A DNA stretch of 64,000 nucleotides from Opisthocomus hoazin (taxonomy: Eukaryota; Chordata; Aves; Opisthocomiformes; Opisthocomidae), in NCBI RefSeq assembly GCF_030867145.1, contig NC_134442.1:1627001-1691000 (forward strand), read 5' to 3'. The notes beneath the pieces were generated by a model. That model searched no databases and was not told the origin of the DNA. It saw only the letters and a program-made list of their open reading frames with translations. Positions 1 through 23,635 of this stretch are shown one piece after another. The position numbers and the translations under genes are program-made. Every line of letters begins with the position of its first letter. Positions within the stretch are counted from its first letter, which is position 1.

Positions 1-1374
<1,374 letters not shown>

Positions 1375-1535
1375 GGAGCAGGATCAACAGGAACCAGCGC
1401 AGGCTGCACTGGACCATGATCATTTCCTTCTGGGGCAATGCCTGCTGCTCCAAAGGCAGCCTCAGCATCAAAGGCCTGCTCTGTGCTGCCCGCTCTCCTC
1501 CCTGTGGAGGATGAAGCATTAAAGGACTGGGGACA

Positions 1536-1906
1536 TGTGAGCAATCCAGCATTTCTCTAGAAGGCCATGAAGCCTTAGCCTAAGGCCGCAGAGCCTTAGC
1601 ATAAGGCCGCAAGAGCATCCAGAGGACAAACTGCGGTTGGAATGAGGAAGTAAGAATGCAGAGACAAACAACTCCCAGATGCCGAAGAGGAACTTGCCGC
1701 CTGCAAGAAGGCCACGAGCACTGCGCGTGAGCTAGTGACGCACACCAATCATAATCGAGTTACTATGTGAGTTAAATTGATTATCACCAATGGGGGATCG
1801 CCGCGTATGTAGTGGGGAATATAAAAGTGAGCTATCTGAGGCTAATAAACGGCTTGTACGTGATCACATTGATCATCGTGTCGAGTCCGGTTCTTCCTCC
1901 GCAACA
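1536..1906 (+). mobile_element. Solo-LTR-like element, unit 1
   Basis: A 371-bp segment starts TG and ends CA. It carries a CCAAT box (CACCAATCATAATCG), a TATA box (AATATAAAAG, about 1820) and AATAAA (about 1843) only some 25 bp later. This is the compact U3-R arrangement of avian endogenous retroviral LTRs. No internal retroviral sequence or primer-binding site follows, so it would be a solo LTR. No target-site duplication is obvious, so the exact ends are inferred. A second AATAAA occurs downstream at about 1950. Confidence 0.5.
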
Positions 1907-2308
1907 CTTCCCAGTGCACACAAATGCTGAAGCTGACTTAGTTCTTGGAATAAAGTTGCCAGGTTTCACAGTTAACCGTGCCTGAGTCCAATTCACTCTC
2001 GTGCGCAAGGCAAGGATTTCCACGCCCGGCAAAATGGGGCTGCAGGCAGTCAAGGAGGGCACAAAGGGCAAGAGTCGCTCAGCAGGGCTGACACCATGGC
2101 TGGTCAGACAGGAGCGTGCTCAGAGCCACCATGGCATGAAGAAGACTGGCACATTGAGGCTAGCAAGAGGATGCAAAATAATGATGTGACATGCAGACAA
2201 CTCTGGGGATGATGATTAGGACCTGGTTGAAGCCTTTGCTAAATGGAAAGATGAAAGAAAGCTGGCAGGAGTTACAGTGCCATGAGGAAGAGCCAGATGT
2301 CACCAGAA

Positions 2309-3293
2309 GTTAAGGGGGAATGGTGTGAGAGGTGGCCAGACTTCAGCAATATCTGAAGGAAGAGCCGGGGTCATTCTGGGGAGAGGACTCTGGCAGGGAC
2401 AGCAGTAGCCAGGAAACCACTGCAGTAATGCCACGCAAGGCCAAGATGACCTAGCTAACAGCCCCTGAAAGACCTAATCTGTTCCCAGATGTGACAGACC
2501 TGGGAGCAAGGGGGACTAGTAGGCGGGGCTAGGTCCCTTGATTGGGAGGAGACAAGGGCAGAGAAAGTGAGGAGCCAAGGAAGTCGAGGGGGATGAATAA
2601 GTGTGGAAAATGGAGAGAAGGGGGGCTCAAGAAGCTCGTCCTTGAGCATAAGCAAAGTGCCGGTTGCTTAGCTTGTTTGGCTGAACCCTGTCCCTACTCC
2701 CCACAGCCTGTCCGACCTTCTTCTTGAGAGCCATTCCACATCCTTTTCTGTGTGGCCCCGCTCTGTACCTGCTAGAGGGGTGGGTCTAGCGGCCTGGCTG
2801 CTGGCGATGGCAGAAGGGAACACAGGTCATAGGGACCCCGCAGTTGGAAAGACCGAGTGTCTCGGGCCAGCTCCTGGTGGGAGCGCTGTGTGCGTGCGCA
2901 GTGCACTAGCGAACCTGAAGCTGGCCTAGCTCTCGAGCAAGAGGACAGAGACCTTTTCAGTCCCGTGGGTGGCATGTGGCTGCAGCCTACCTGACTGATC
3001 AGCCCCAGCATTCACAGACCTTACAAGAGGACCAGGCCTGCCAACCACCGGCCACATCTCCACCTGCTGGAGTCAGGAAGGACTTGGAGGTGCTTGACCA
3101 CGCATACCCCGAGCTGCTTCCCACCTAGGCACGTCCCCTCTGCACTACCTGTTTGGGGGCTGTGGTGATTAGGGACAGGGCTCAGCCAAACAAGCAAAGC
3201 TGTCTCTGCCAGAGTGCTCTCCCCAGAATGACCCCAGCTCTTCCTTCACATATTGCTGAAGTGTGCCCACCTCTCACACCATTCCCTCTTAAC
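2309..3293. repeat. Foldback (long inverted repeat) segment, unit 1
   Basis: The 95-bp arm at 2309-2403 is the imperfect reverse complement of 3199-3293. A second, inner pair matches in the same inverted sense (2671-2707 with 3158-3195). The two matched blocks are contiguous in the right arm but separated by about 265 bp in the left arm, so one arm has gained or lost sequence. The segment could fold into a large hairpin. It may be a foldback element or an old inverted duplication; no transposase is visible. Confidence 0.75.
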
Positions 3294-3568
3294 CACCTGC
3301 AAAAATCTGCTGCTGGCATCACAGAGTATCCACAGAAGACAAGTGACGTTCTCCAAGGCCACCTTCTGCCTGCTCTAAGCAGATATCGGGCACCACCTTC
3401 AGGTCAATTTTTGAAAACCAAAGCAGCATGGAGTGCGGTTTGTTTGGGGACGTCTTCTAGTGCCTATGAAGCCATGCTGCTTCCAATTGCACGTCTGTGG
3501 CCACGCATAGCAGGCAGTGCGACTGCCCGCACCAGTGTTGGCCCAGAAGAGCAATGTAGCTGGTAGAC

Positions 3569-4224
3569 AGCAAGGACACGGAGCCTGTCAGAGGGCGTTG
3601 CGGTGGCAGACAGAGCCAGCGTTGAGCGTGCTCCATCTGTGTTTCGCTGTGCTTTGTGCAGGACAGGATGGCAGTGCTTGGCTATACTTGGTTGATTTGG
3701 CTTGCACATCCCTGCTTGCCTGCCGCGGCTGTAAGCAGATTGGCTCTTCAGCCCCCAACCAGGTGCCTACTGCCTGTAGTAGTTCCGTTCTGCGGTGTCA
3801 GTTTCTTTGGGAAGGACCTGGTGGCAAGCGGCTGCGCAGAGCGGGGTGGCAGTGAACTTCCCAAAGAGGCTATGGTGCCACACTTGGTTCTCCCGGCTAG
3901 CTGTTAGCAGGCAGCACTGGGAGGCAGGCGCTGCTGCCTGCCACGAGGTCTGCAGAGCCTCGTCCCGCAAGCAGAGCATTCAGCGGGGGTCTGCTGGGGG
4001 TGTCCGAGCCCAGCTTCTGCCTCCCCTCCTGCTCGGAACCCTCCATGTTGCCCGCCCCCCCCTAGAATCCACCGTGCCCAGCACCCGGAACCAGCCACTC
4101 TGTGACATCAGCCACGGGGCCAAGGGTTCCCTGGGCAGCGGGACTGCTGCAGGCACTACGTCGGCTGCTGCACTGCTGGCCACCAGCTCTCGCTTCTTGC
4201 AGCTGCCACGTGCCGCTGGCAGCC
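3569..4224 (+). promoter_or_regulatory. Acrosin 5' flank with CRE-like site (copy 2)
   Basis: This is the sequence upstream of the copy 2 start codon. It has no TATA box near the gene and is GC-rich close to the start. TGACATCA at 4103-4110, about 115 bp before the ATG, is one base from the CRE consensus TGACGTCA. CRE-type sites bound by CREM are a known feature of many spermatid promoters, and acrosin is a spermatid gene, so a regulatory role is plausible but inferred. The site is conserved at 9435, 14767, 20099 and 25430, and on the minus strand at 59887-59894. Confidence 0.4.
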
Positions 4225-6706
<2,482 letters not shown>

Positions 6707-6867
6707 GGAGCAGGATCAACAGGAACCAGCGCAGGCTGCACTGGACCATGATCATTTCCTTCTGGGGCAATGCCTGCTGCTCCAAAGGCAGCCTCAGCAT
6801 CAAAGGCCTGCTCTGTGCTGCCCGCTCTCCTCCCTGTGGAGGATGAAGCATTAAAGGACTGGGGACA

Positions 6868-7238
6868 TGTGAGCAATCCAGCATTTCTCTAGAAGGCCAT
6901 GAAGCCTTAGCCTAAGGCCGCAGAGCCTTAGCATAAGGCCGCAAGAGCATCCAGAGGACAAACTGCGGTTGGAATGAGGAAGTAAGAATGCAGAGACAAA
7001 CAACTCCCAGATGCCGAAGAGGAACTTGCCGCCTGCAAGAAGGCCACGAGCACTGCGCATGAGCTAGTGACGCACACCAATCATAATCGAGTTACTATGT
7101 GAGTTAAATTGATTATCACCAATGGGGGATCGCCGCGTATGTAGTGGGGAATATAAAAGTGAGCTATCTGAGGCTAATAAACGGCTTGTACGTGATCACA
7201 TTGATCATCGTGTCGAGTCCGGTTCTTCCTCCGCAACA
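6868..7238 (+). mobile_element. Solo-LTR-like element, unit 2
   Basis: This is the equivalent of the unit 1 element, shifted by 5332 bp, with the same CCAAT, TATA and AATAAA order. Differences from unit 1 are single bases only, so it was carried along by unit amplification rather than inserted independently. Confidence 0.5.
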
Positions 7239-7640
7239 CTTCCCAGTGCACACAAATGCTGAAGCTGACTTAGTTCTTGGAATAAAGTTGCCAGGTTTCA
7301 CAGTTAACCGTGCCTGAGTCCAATTCACTCTCGTGCGCAAGGCAAGCATTTCCACGCCCGGCAAAATGGGGCTGCAGGCAGTCAAGGAGGGCACAAAGGG
7401 CAAGAGTCGCTCAGCAGGGCTGACACCATGGCTGGTCAGACAGGAGCGTGCTCAGAGCCACCATGGCATGAAGAAGACTGGCACATTGAGGCTAGCAAGA
7501 GGATGCAAAATAATGATGCGACATGCAGACAACTCTGGGGATGATGATTAGGACCTGGTTGAAGCCTTTGCTAAATGGAAAGATGAAAGAAAGCTGGCAG
7601 GAGTTACAGTGCCATGAGGAAGAGCCAGATGTCACCAGAA

Positions 7641-8625
7641 GTTAAGGGGGAATGGTGTGAGAGGTGGGCAGACTTCAGCAATATCTGAAGGAAGAGCCGG
7701 GGTCATTCTGGGGAGAGGACTCTGGCAGGGACAGCAGTAGCCAGGAAACCACTGCAGTAATGCCACGCAAGGCCAAGATGACCTAGCTAACAGCCCCTGA
7801 AAGACCTAATCTGTTCCCAGATGTGACAGACCTGGGAGCAAGGGGGACTAGTAGGCGGGGCTAGGTGCCTTGATTGGGAGGAGACAAGGGCAGAGAAAGT
7901 GAGGAGCCAAGGAAGTCGAGGGGGATGAATAAGTGTGGAAAATGGAGAGAAGGGGGGCTCAAGAAGCTCGTCCTTGAGCATAAGCAAAGTGCCGGTTGCT
8001 TAGCTTGTTTGGCTGAACCCTGTCCCTACTCCCCACAGCCTGTCCGACCTTCTTCTTGAGAGCCATTCCACATCCTTTTCTGTGTGGCCCCGCTCTGTAC
8101 CTGCTAGAGGGGTGGGTCTAGCGGCCTGGCTGCTGGCGATGGCAGAAGGGAACACAGGTCATAGGGACCCCGCAGTTGGAAAGACCGAGTGTCTCGGGCC
8201 AGCTCCTGGTGGGAGCGCTGTGTGCGTGCGCAGTGCACTAGCGAACCTGAAGCTGGCCTAGCTCTCGAGCAAGAGGACAGAGACCTTTTCAGTCCCGTGG
8301 GTGGCATGTGGCTGCAGCCTACCTGACTGATCAGCCCCAGCATTCACAGACCTTACAAGAGGACCAGGCCTGCCAACCACCGGCCACATCTCCACCTGCT
8401 GGAGTCAGGAAGGACTTGGAGGTGCTTGACCACGCATACCCCGAGCTGCTTCCCACCTAGGCACGTCCCCTCTGCACTACCTGTTTGGGGGCTGTGGTGA
8501 TTAGGGACAGGGTTCAGCCAAACAAGCAAAGCTGTCTCTGCCAGAGTGCTCTCCCCAGAATGACCCCAGCTCTTCCTTCACATATTGCTGAAGTGTGCCC
8601 ACCTCTCACACCATTCCCTCTTAAC
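7641..8625. repeat. Foldback segment, unit 2
   Basis: The inverted arms lie at about 7641-7735 and 8531-8625, as in unit 1. Confidence 0.7.
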
Positions 8626-9556
8626 CACCTGCAAAAATCTGCTGCTGGCATCACAGAGTATCCACAGAAGACAAGTGACGTTCTCCAAGGCCACCTTCTG
8701 CCTGCTCTAAGCAGATATCGGGCACCACCTTCAGGTCAATTTTTGAAAACCAAAGCAGCATGGAGTGCGGTTTGTTTGGGGACGTCTTCTAGTGCCTATG
8801 AAGCCATGCTGCTTCCAATTGCACGTCTGTGGCCACGCATAGCAGGCAGTGCGACTGCCCGCACCAGTGTTGGCCCAGAAGAGCAATGTAGCTGGTAGAC
8901 AGCAAGGACACGGAGCCTGTCAGAGGGCGTTGCGGTGGCAGACAGAGCCAGCGTGGAGCGTGCTCCATCTGTGTTTCGCTGTGCTTTGTGCAGGACAGGA
9001 TGGCAGTGCTTGGCTATACTTGGTTGATTTGGCTTGCACATCCCTGCTTGCCTGTCACAGCTGTAAGCAGATTGGCTCTTCAGCCCCCAACCAGGTGCCT
9101 ACTGCCTGTAGTAGTTCCGTTCTGCGGTGTCAGTTTCTTTGGGAAGGACCTGGTGGCAAGCGGCTGCGCAGAGCGGGGTGGCAGTGAACTTCCCAAAGAG
9201 GCTATGGTGCCACACTTGGTTCTCCCGGCTAGCTGTTAGCAGGCAGCACTGGGAGGCAGGCGCTGCTGCCTGCCACGAGGTCTGCAGAGCCTCGTCCCGC
9301 AAGCAGAGCATTCAGCGGGGGTCTGCTGGGGGTGTCCGAGCCCAGCTTCTGCCTCCCCTCCTGCTCGGAACCCTCCATGTTGCCCGCCCCCCCCTAGAAT
9401 CCACCGTGCCCAGCACCCGGAACCAGCCACTCTGTGACATCAGCCACGGGGCCAAGGGTTCCCTGGGCAGCGGGACTGCTGCAGGCACTACGTCGGCTGC
9501 TGCACTGCTGGCCACCAGCTCTCGCTTCTTGCAGCTGCCACGTGCCGCTGGCAGCC

Positions 9557-12038
<2,482 letters not shown>

Positions 12039-12199
12039 GGAGCAGGATCAACAGGAACCAGCGCAGGCTGCACTGGACCATGATCATTTCCTTCTGGGGC
12101 AATGCCTGCTGCTCCAAAGGCAGCCTCAGCATCAAAGGCCTGCTCTGTGCTGCCCGCTCTCCTCCCTGTGGAGGATGAAGCATTAAAGGACTGGGGACA

Positions 12200-12570
12200 T
12201 GTGAGCAATCCAGCATTTCTCTAGAAGGCCATGAAGCCTTAGCCTAAGGCCGCAGAGCCTTAGCATAAGGCCGCAAGAGCATCCAGAGGACAAACTGCGG
12301 TTGGAATGAGGAAGTAAGAATGCAGAGACAAACAACTCCCAGATGCCGAAGAGGAACTTGCCGCCTGCAAGAAGGCCACGAGCACTGCGCGTGAGCTAGT
12401 GACGCACACCAATCATAATCGAGTTACTATGTGAGTTAAATTGATTATCACCAATGGGGGATCGCCGCGTATGTAGTGGGGAATATAAAAGTGAGCTATC
12501 TGAGGCTAATAAACGGCTTGTACGTGATCACATTGATCATCGTGTCGAGTCCGGTTCTTCCTCCGCAACA
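12200..12570 (+). mobile_element. Solo-LTR-like element, unit 3
   Basis: Same position within the unit and same promoter-like motifs as in unit 1. Confidence 0.5.
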
Positions 12571-12972
12571 CTTCCCAGTGCACACAAATGCTGAAGCTGA
12601 CTTAGTTCTTGGAATAAAGTTGCCAGGTTTCACAGTTAACCGTGCCTGAGTCCAATTCACTCTCGTGCGCAAGGCAAGGATTTCCACGCCCGGCAAAATG
12701 GGGCTGCAGGCAGTCAAGGAGGGCACAAAGGGCAAGAGTCGCTCAGCAGGGCTGACGCCATGCCTGGTCAGACAGGAGCGTGCTCAGAGCCACCATGGCA
12801 TGAAGAAGACTGGCACATTGAGGCTAGCAAGAGGATGCAAAATAATGATGCGACATGCAGACAACTCTGGGGATGATGATTAGGACCTGGTTGAAGCCTT
12901 TGCTAAATGGAAAGATGAAAGAAAGCTGGCAGGAGTTACAGTGCCATGAGGAAGAGCCAGATGTCACCAGAA

Positions 12973-13957
12973 GTTAAGGGGGAATGGTGTGAGAGGTGGG
13001 CAGACTTCAGCAATATCTGAAGGAAGAGCCGGGGTCATTCTGGGGAGAGGACTCTGGCAGGGACAGCAGTAGCCAGGAAACCACTGCAGTAATGCCACGC
13101 AAGGCCAAGATGACCTAGCTAACAGCCCCTGAAAGACCTAATCTGTTCCCAGATGTGACAGACCTGGGAGCAAGGGGGACTAGTAGGCGGGGCTAGGTCC
13201 CTTGATTGGGAGGAGACAAGGGCAGAGAAAGTGAGGAGCCAAGGAAGTCGAGGGGGATGAATAAGTGTGGAAAATGGAGAGAAGGGGGGCTCAAGAAGCT
13301 CGTCCTTGAGCATAAGCAAAGTGCCGGTTGCTTAGCTTGTTTGGCTGAACCCTGTCCCTACTCCCCACAGCCTGTCCGACCTTCTTCTTGAGAGCCATTC
13401 CACATCCTTTTCTGTGTGGCCCCGCTCTGTACCTGCTAGAGGGGTGGGTCTAGCGGCCTGGCTGCTGGCGATGGCAGAAGGGAACACAGGTCATAGGGAC
13501 CCCGCAGTTGGAAAGACCGAGTGTCTCGGGCCAGCTCCTGGTGGGAGCGCTGTGTGCGTGCGCAGTGCACTAGCGAACCTGAAGCTGGCCTAGCTCTCGA
13601 GCAAGAGGACAGAGACCTTTTCAGTCCCGTGGGTGGCATGTGGCTGCAGCCTACCTGACTGATCAGCCCCAGCATTCACAGACCTTACAAGAGGACCAGG
13701 CCTGCCAACCACCGGCCACATCTCCACCTGCTGGAGTCAGGAAGGACTTGGAGGTGCTTGACCACGCATACCCCGAGCTGCTTCCCACCTAGGCACGTCC
13801 CCTCTGCACTACCTGTTTGGGGGCTGTGGTGATTAGGGACAGGGCTCAGCCAAACAAGCAAAGCTGTCTCTGCCAGAGTGCTCTCCCCAGAATGACCCCA
13901 GCTCTTCCTTCACATATTGCTGAAGTGTGCCCACCTCTCACACCATTCCCTCTTAAC
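12973..13957. repeat. Foldback segment, unit 3
   Basis: The inverted arms lie at about 12973-13067 and 13863-13957. Confidence 0.7.
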
Positions 13958-14888
13958 CACCTGCAAAAATCTGCTGCTGGCATCACAGAGTATCCACAGA
14001 AGACAAGTGACGTTCTCCAAGGCCACCTTCTGCCTGCTCTAAGCAGATATCGGGCACCACCTTCAGGTCAATTTTTGAAAACCAAAGCAGCGTGGAGTGC
14101 GGTTTGTTTGGGGACGTCTTCTAGTGCCTATGAAGCCATGCTGCTTCCAATTGCACGTCTGTGGCCACGCATAGCAGGCAGTGCGACTGCCCGCACCAGT
14201 GTTGGCCCAGAAGAGCAATGTAGCTGGTAGACAGCAAGGACACGGAGCCTGTCAGAGGGCGTTGCGGTGGCAGACAGAGCCAGCGTTGAGCGTGCTCCAT
14301 CTGTGTTTCGCTGTGCTTTGTGCAGGACAGGATGGCAGTGCTTGGCTATACTTGGTTGATTTGGCTTGCACATCCCTGCTTGCCTGTCACAGCTGTAAGC
14401 AGATTGGCTCTTCAGCCCCCAACCAGGTGCCTACTGCCTGTAGTAGTTCCGTTCTGCGGTGTCAGTTTCTTTGGGAAGGACCTGGTGGCAAGCGGCTGCG
14501 CAGAGCGGGGTGGCAGTGAACTTCCCAAAGAGGCTATGGTGCCACACTTGGTTCTCCCGGCTAGCTGTTAGCAGGCAGCACTGGGAGGCAGGCGCTGCTG
14601 CCTGCCACGAGGTCTGCAGAGCCTCGTCCCGCAAGCAGAGCATTCAGCGGGGGTCTGCTGGGGGTGTCCGAGCCCAGCTTCTGCCTCCCCTCCTGCTCGG
14701 AACCCTCCATGTTGCCCGCCCCCCCCTAGAATCCACCGTGCCCAGCACCCGGAACCAGCCACTCTGTGACATCAGCCACGGGGCCAAGGGTTCCCTGGGC
14801 AGCGGGACTGCTGCAGGCACTACGTCGGCTGCTGCACTGCTGGCCACCAGCTCTCGCTTCTTGCAGCTGCCACGTGCCGCTGGCAGCC

Positions 14889-17370
<2,482 letters not shown>

Positions 17371-17531
17371 GGAGCAGGATCAACAGGAACCAGCGCAGGC
17401 TGCACTGGACCATGATCATTTCCTTCTGGGGCAATGCCTGCTGCTCCAAAGGCAGCCTCAGCATCAAAGGCCTGCTCTGTGCTGCCCGCTCTCCTCCCTG
17501 TGGAGGATGAAGCATTAAAGGACTGGGGACA

Positions 17532-17902
17532 TGTGAGCAATCCAGCATTTCTCTAGAAGGCCATGAAGCCTTAGCCTAAGGCCGCAGAGCCTTAGCATAA
17601 GGCCGCAAGAGCATCCAGAGGACAAACTGCGGTTGGAATGAGGAAGTAAGAATGCAGAGACAAACAACTCCCAGATGCCGAAGAGGAACTTGCCGCCTGC
17701 AAGAAGGCCACGAGCACTGCGCGTGAGCTAGTGACGCACACCAATCATAATCGAGTTACTATGTGAGTTAAATTGATTATCACCAATGGGGGATCGCCGC
17801 GTATGTAGTGGGGAATATAAAAGTGAGCTATCTGAGGCTAATAAACGGCTTGTACGTGATCACATTGATCATCGTGTCGAGTCCGGTTCTTCCTCCGCAA
17901 CA
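17532..17902 (+). mobile_element. Solo-LTR-like element, unit 4
   Basis: Same position and motifs as in the preceding units. Confidence 0.5.
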
Positions 17903-18304
17903 CTTCCCAGTGCACACAAATGCTGAAGCTGACTTAGTTCTTGGAATAAAGTTGCCAGGTTTCACAGTTAACCGTGCCTGAGTCCAATTCACTCTCGTGC
18001 GCAAGGCAAGGATTTCCACGCCCGGCAAAATGGGGCTGCAGGCAGTCAAGGAGGGCACAAAGGGCAAGAGTCGCTCAGCAGGGCTGACGCCATGCCTGGT
18101 CAGACAGGAGCGTGCTCAGAGCCACCATGGCATGAAGAAGACTGGCACATTGAGGCTAGCAAGAGGATGCAAAATAATGATGCGACATGCAGACAACTCT
18201 GGGGATGATGATTAGGACCTGGTTGAAGCCTTTGCTAAATGGAAAGATGAAAGAAAGCTGGCAGGAGTTACAGTGCCATGAGGAAGAGCCAGATGTCACC
18301 AGAA

Positions 18305-19289
18305 GTTAAGGGGGAATGGTGTGAGAGGTGGGCAGACTTCAGCAATATCTGAAGGAAGAGCCGGGGTCATTCTGGGGAGAGGACTCTGGCAGGGACAGCA
18401 GTAGCCAGGAAACCACTGCAGTAATGCCACGCAAGGCCAAGATGACCTAGCTAACAGCCCCTGAAAGACCTAATCTGTTCCCAGATGTGACAGACCTGGG
18501 AGCAAGGGGGACTAGTAGGCGGGGCTAGGTCCCTTGATTGGGAGGAGACAAGGGCAGAGAAAGTGAGGAGCCAAGGAAGTCGAGGGGGATGAATAAGTGT
18601 GGAAAATGGAGAGAAGGGGGGCTCAAGAAGCTCGTCCTTGAGCATAAGCAAAGTGCCGGTTGCTTAGCTTGTTTGGCTGAACCCTGTCCCTACTCCCCAC
18701 AGCCTGTCCGACCTTCTTCTTGAGAGCCATTCCACATCCTTTTCTGTGTGGCCCCGCTCTGTACCTGCTAGAGGGGTGGGTCTAGCGGCCTGGCTGCTGG
18801 CGATGGCAGAAGGGAACACAGGTCATAGGGACCCCGCAGTTGGAAAGACCGAGTGTCTCGGGCCAGCTCCTGGTGGGAGCGCTGTGTGCGTGCGCAGTGC
18901 ACTAGCGAACCTGAAGCTGGCCTAGCTCTCGAGCAAGAGGACAGAGACCTTTTCAGTCCCGTGGGTGGCATGTGGCTGCAGCCTACCTGACTGATCAGCC
19001 CCAGCATTCACAGACCTTACAAGAGGACCAGGCCTGCCAACCACCGGCCACATCTCCACCTGCTGGAGTCAGGAAGGACTTGGAGGTGCTTGACCACGCA
19101 TACCCCGAGCTGCTTCCCACCTAGGCACGTCCCCTCTGCACTACCTGTTTGGGGGCTGTGGTGATTAGGGACAGGGCTCAGCCAAACAAGCAAAGCTGTC
19201 TCTGCCAGAGTGCTCTCCCCAGAATGACCCCAGCTCTTCCTTCACATATTGCTGAAGTGTGCCCACCTCTCACACCATTCCCTCTTAAC
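18305..19289. repeat. Foldback segment, unit 4
   Basis: The inverted arms lie at about 18305-18399 and 19195-19289. Confidence 0.7.
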
Positions 19290-20220
19290 CACCTGCAAAA
19301 ATCTGCTGCTGGCATCACAGAGTATCCACAGAAGACAAGTGACGTTCTCCAAGGCCACCTTCTGCCTGCTCTAAGCAGATATCGGGCACCACCTTCAGGT
19401 CAATTTTTGAAAACCAAAGCAGCGTGGAGTGCGGTTTGTTTGGGGACGTCTTCTAGTGCCTATGAAGCCATGCTGCTTCCAATTGCACGTCTGTGGCCAC
19501 GCATAGCAGGCAGTGCGACTGCCCGCACCAGTGTTGGCCCAGAAGAGCAATGTAGCTGGTAGACAGCAAGGACACGGAGCCTGTCAGAGGGCGTTGCGGT
19601 GGCAGACAGAGCCAGCGTTGAGCGTGCTCCATCTGTGTTTCGCTGTGCTTTGTGCAGGACAGGATGGCAGTGCTTGGCTATACTTGGTTGATTTGGCTTG
19701 CACATCCCTGCTTGCCTGCCGCGGCTGTAAGCAGATTGGCTCTTCAGCCCCCAACCAGGTGCCTACTGCCTGTAGTAGTTCCGTTCTGCGGTGTCAGTTT
19801 CTTTGGGAAGGACCTGGTGGCAAGCGGCTGCGCAGAGCGGGGTGGCAGTGAACTTCCCAAAGAGGCTATGGTGCCACACTTGGTTCTCCCGGCTAGCTGT
19901 TAGCAGGCAGCAGTGGGAGGCAGGCGCTGCTGCCTGCCACGAGGTCTGCAGAGCCTCGTCCCGCAAGCAGAGCATTCAGCGGGGGTCTGCTGGGGGTGTC
20001 CGAGCCCAGCTTCTGCCTCCCCTCCTGCTCGGAACCCTCCATGTTGCCCGCCCCCCCCTAGAATCCACCGTGCCCAGCACCCGGAACCAGCCACTCTGTG
20101 ACATCAGCCACGGGGCCAAGGGTTCCCTGGGCAGCGGGACTGCTGCAGGCACTACGTCGGCTGCTGCACTGCTGGCCACCAGCTCTCGCTTCTTGCAGCT
20201 GCCACGTGCCGCTGGCAGCC

Positions 20221-22701
<2,481 letters not shown>

Positions 22702-22862
22702 GGAGCAGGATCAACAGGAACCAGCGCAGGCTGCACTGGACCATGATCATTTCCTTCTGGGGCAATGCCTGCTGCTCCAAAGGCAGCCTCAGCATCAAAG
22801 GCCTGCTCTGTGCTGCCCGCTCTCCTCCCTGTGGAGGATGAAGCATTAAAGGACTGGGGACA

Positions 22863-23233
22863 TGTGAGCAATCCAGCATTTCTCTAGAAGGCCATGAAGC
22901 CTTAGCCTAAGGCCGCAGAGCCTTAGCATAAGGCCGCAAGAGCATCCAGAGGACAAACTGCGGTTGGAATGAGGAAGTAAGAATGCAGAGACAAACAACT
23001 CCCAGATGCCGAAGAGGAACTTGCCGCCTGCAAGAAGGCCACGAGCACTGCGCGTGAGCTAGTGACGCACACCAATCATAATCGAGTTACTACGTGAGTT
23101 AAATTGATTATCACCAATGGGGGATCGCCGCGTATGTAGTGGGGAATATAAAAGTGAGCTATCTGAGGCTAATAAACGGCTTGTACGTGATCACATTGAT
23201 CATCGTGTCGAGTCCGGTTCTTCCTCCGCAACA
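22863..23233 (+). mobile_element. Solo-LTR-like element, unit 5
   Basis: Same motifs as in the other units. It shares with unit 6 a C in GTTACTACGTGAG, where the others read GTTACTATGTGAG. Confidence 0.5.
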
Positions 23234-23635
23234 CTTCCCAGTGCACACAAATGCTGAAGCTGACTTAGTTCTTGGAATAAAGTTGCCAGGTTTCACAGTT
23301 AACCGTGCCTGAGTCCAATTCACTCTCGTGCGCAAGGCAAGGATTTCCACGCCCGGCAAAATGGGGCTGCAGGCAGTCAAGGAGGGCACAAAGGGCAAGA
23401 GTCGCTCAGCAGGGCTGACGCCATGCCTGGTCAGACAGGAGCGTGCTCAGAGCCACCATGGCATGAAGAAGACTGGCACATTGAGGCTAGCAAGAGGATG
23501 CAAAATAATGATGCGACATGCAGACAACTCTGGGGATGATGATTAGGACCTGGTTGAAGCCTTTGCTAAATGGAAAGATGAAAGAAAGCTGGCAGGAGTT
23601 ACAGTGCCATGAGGAAGAGCCAGATGTCACCAGAA

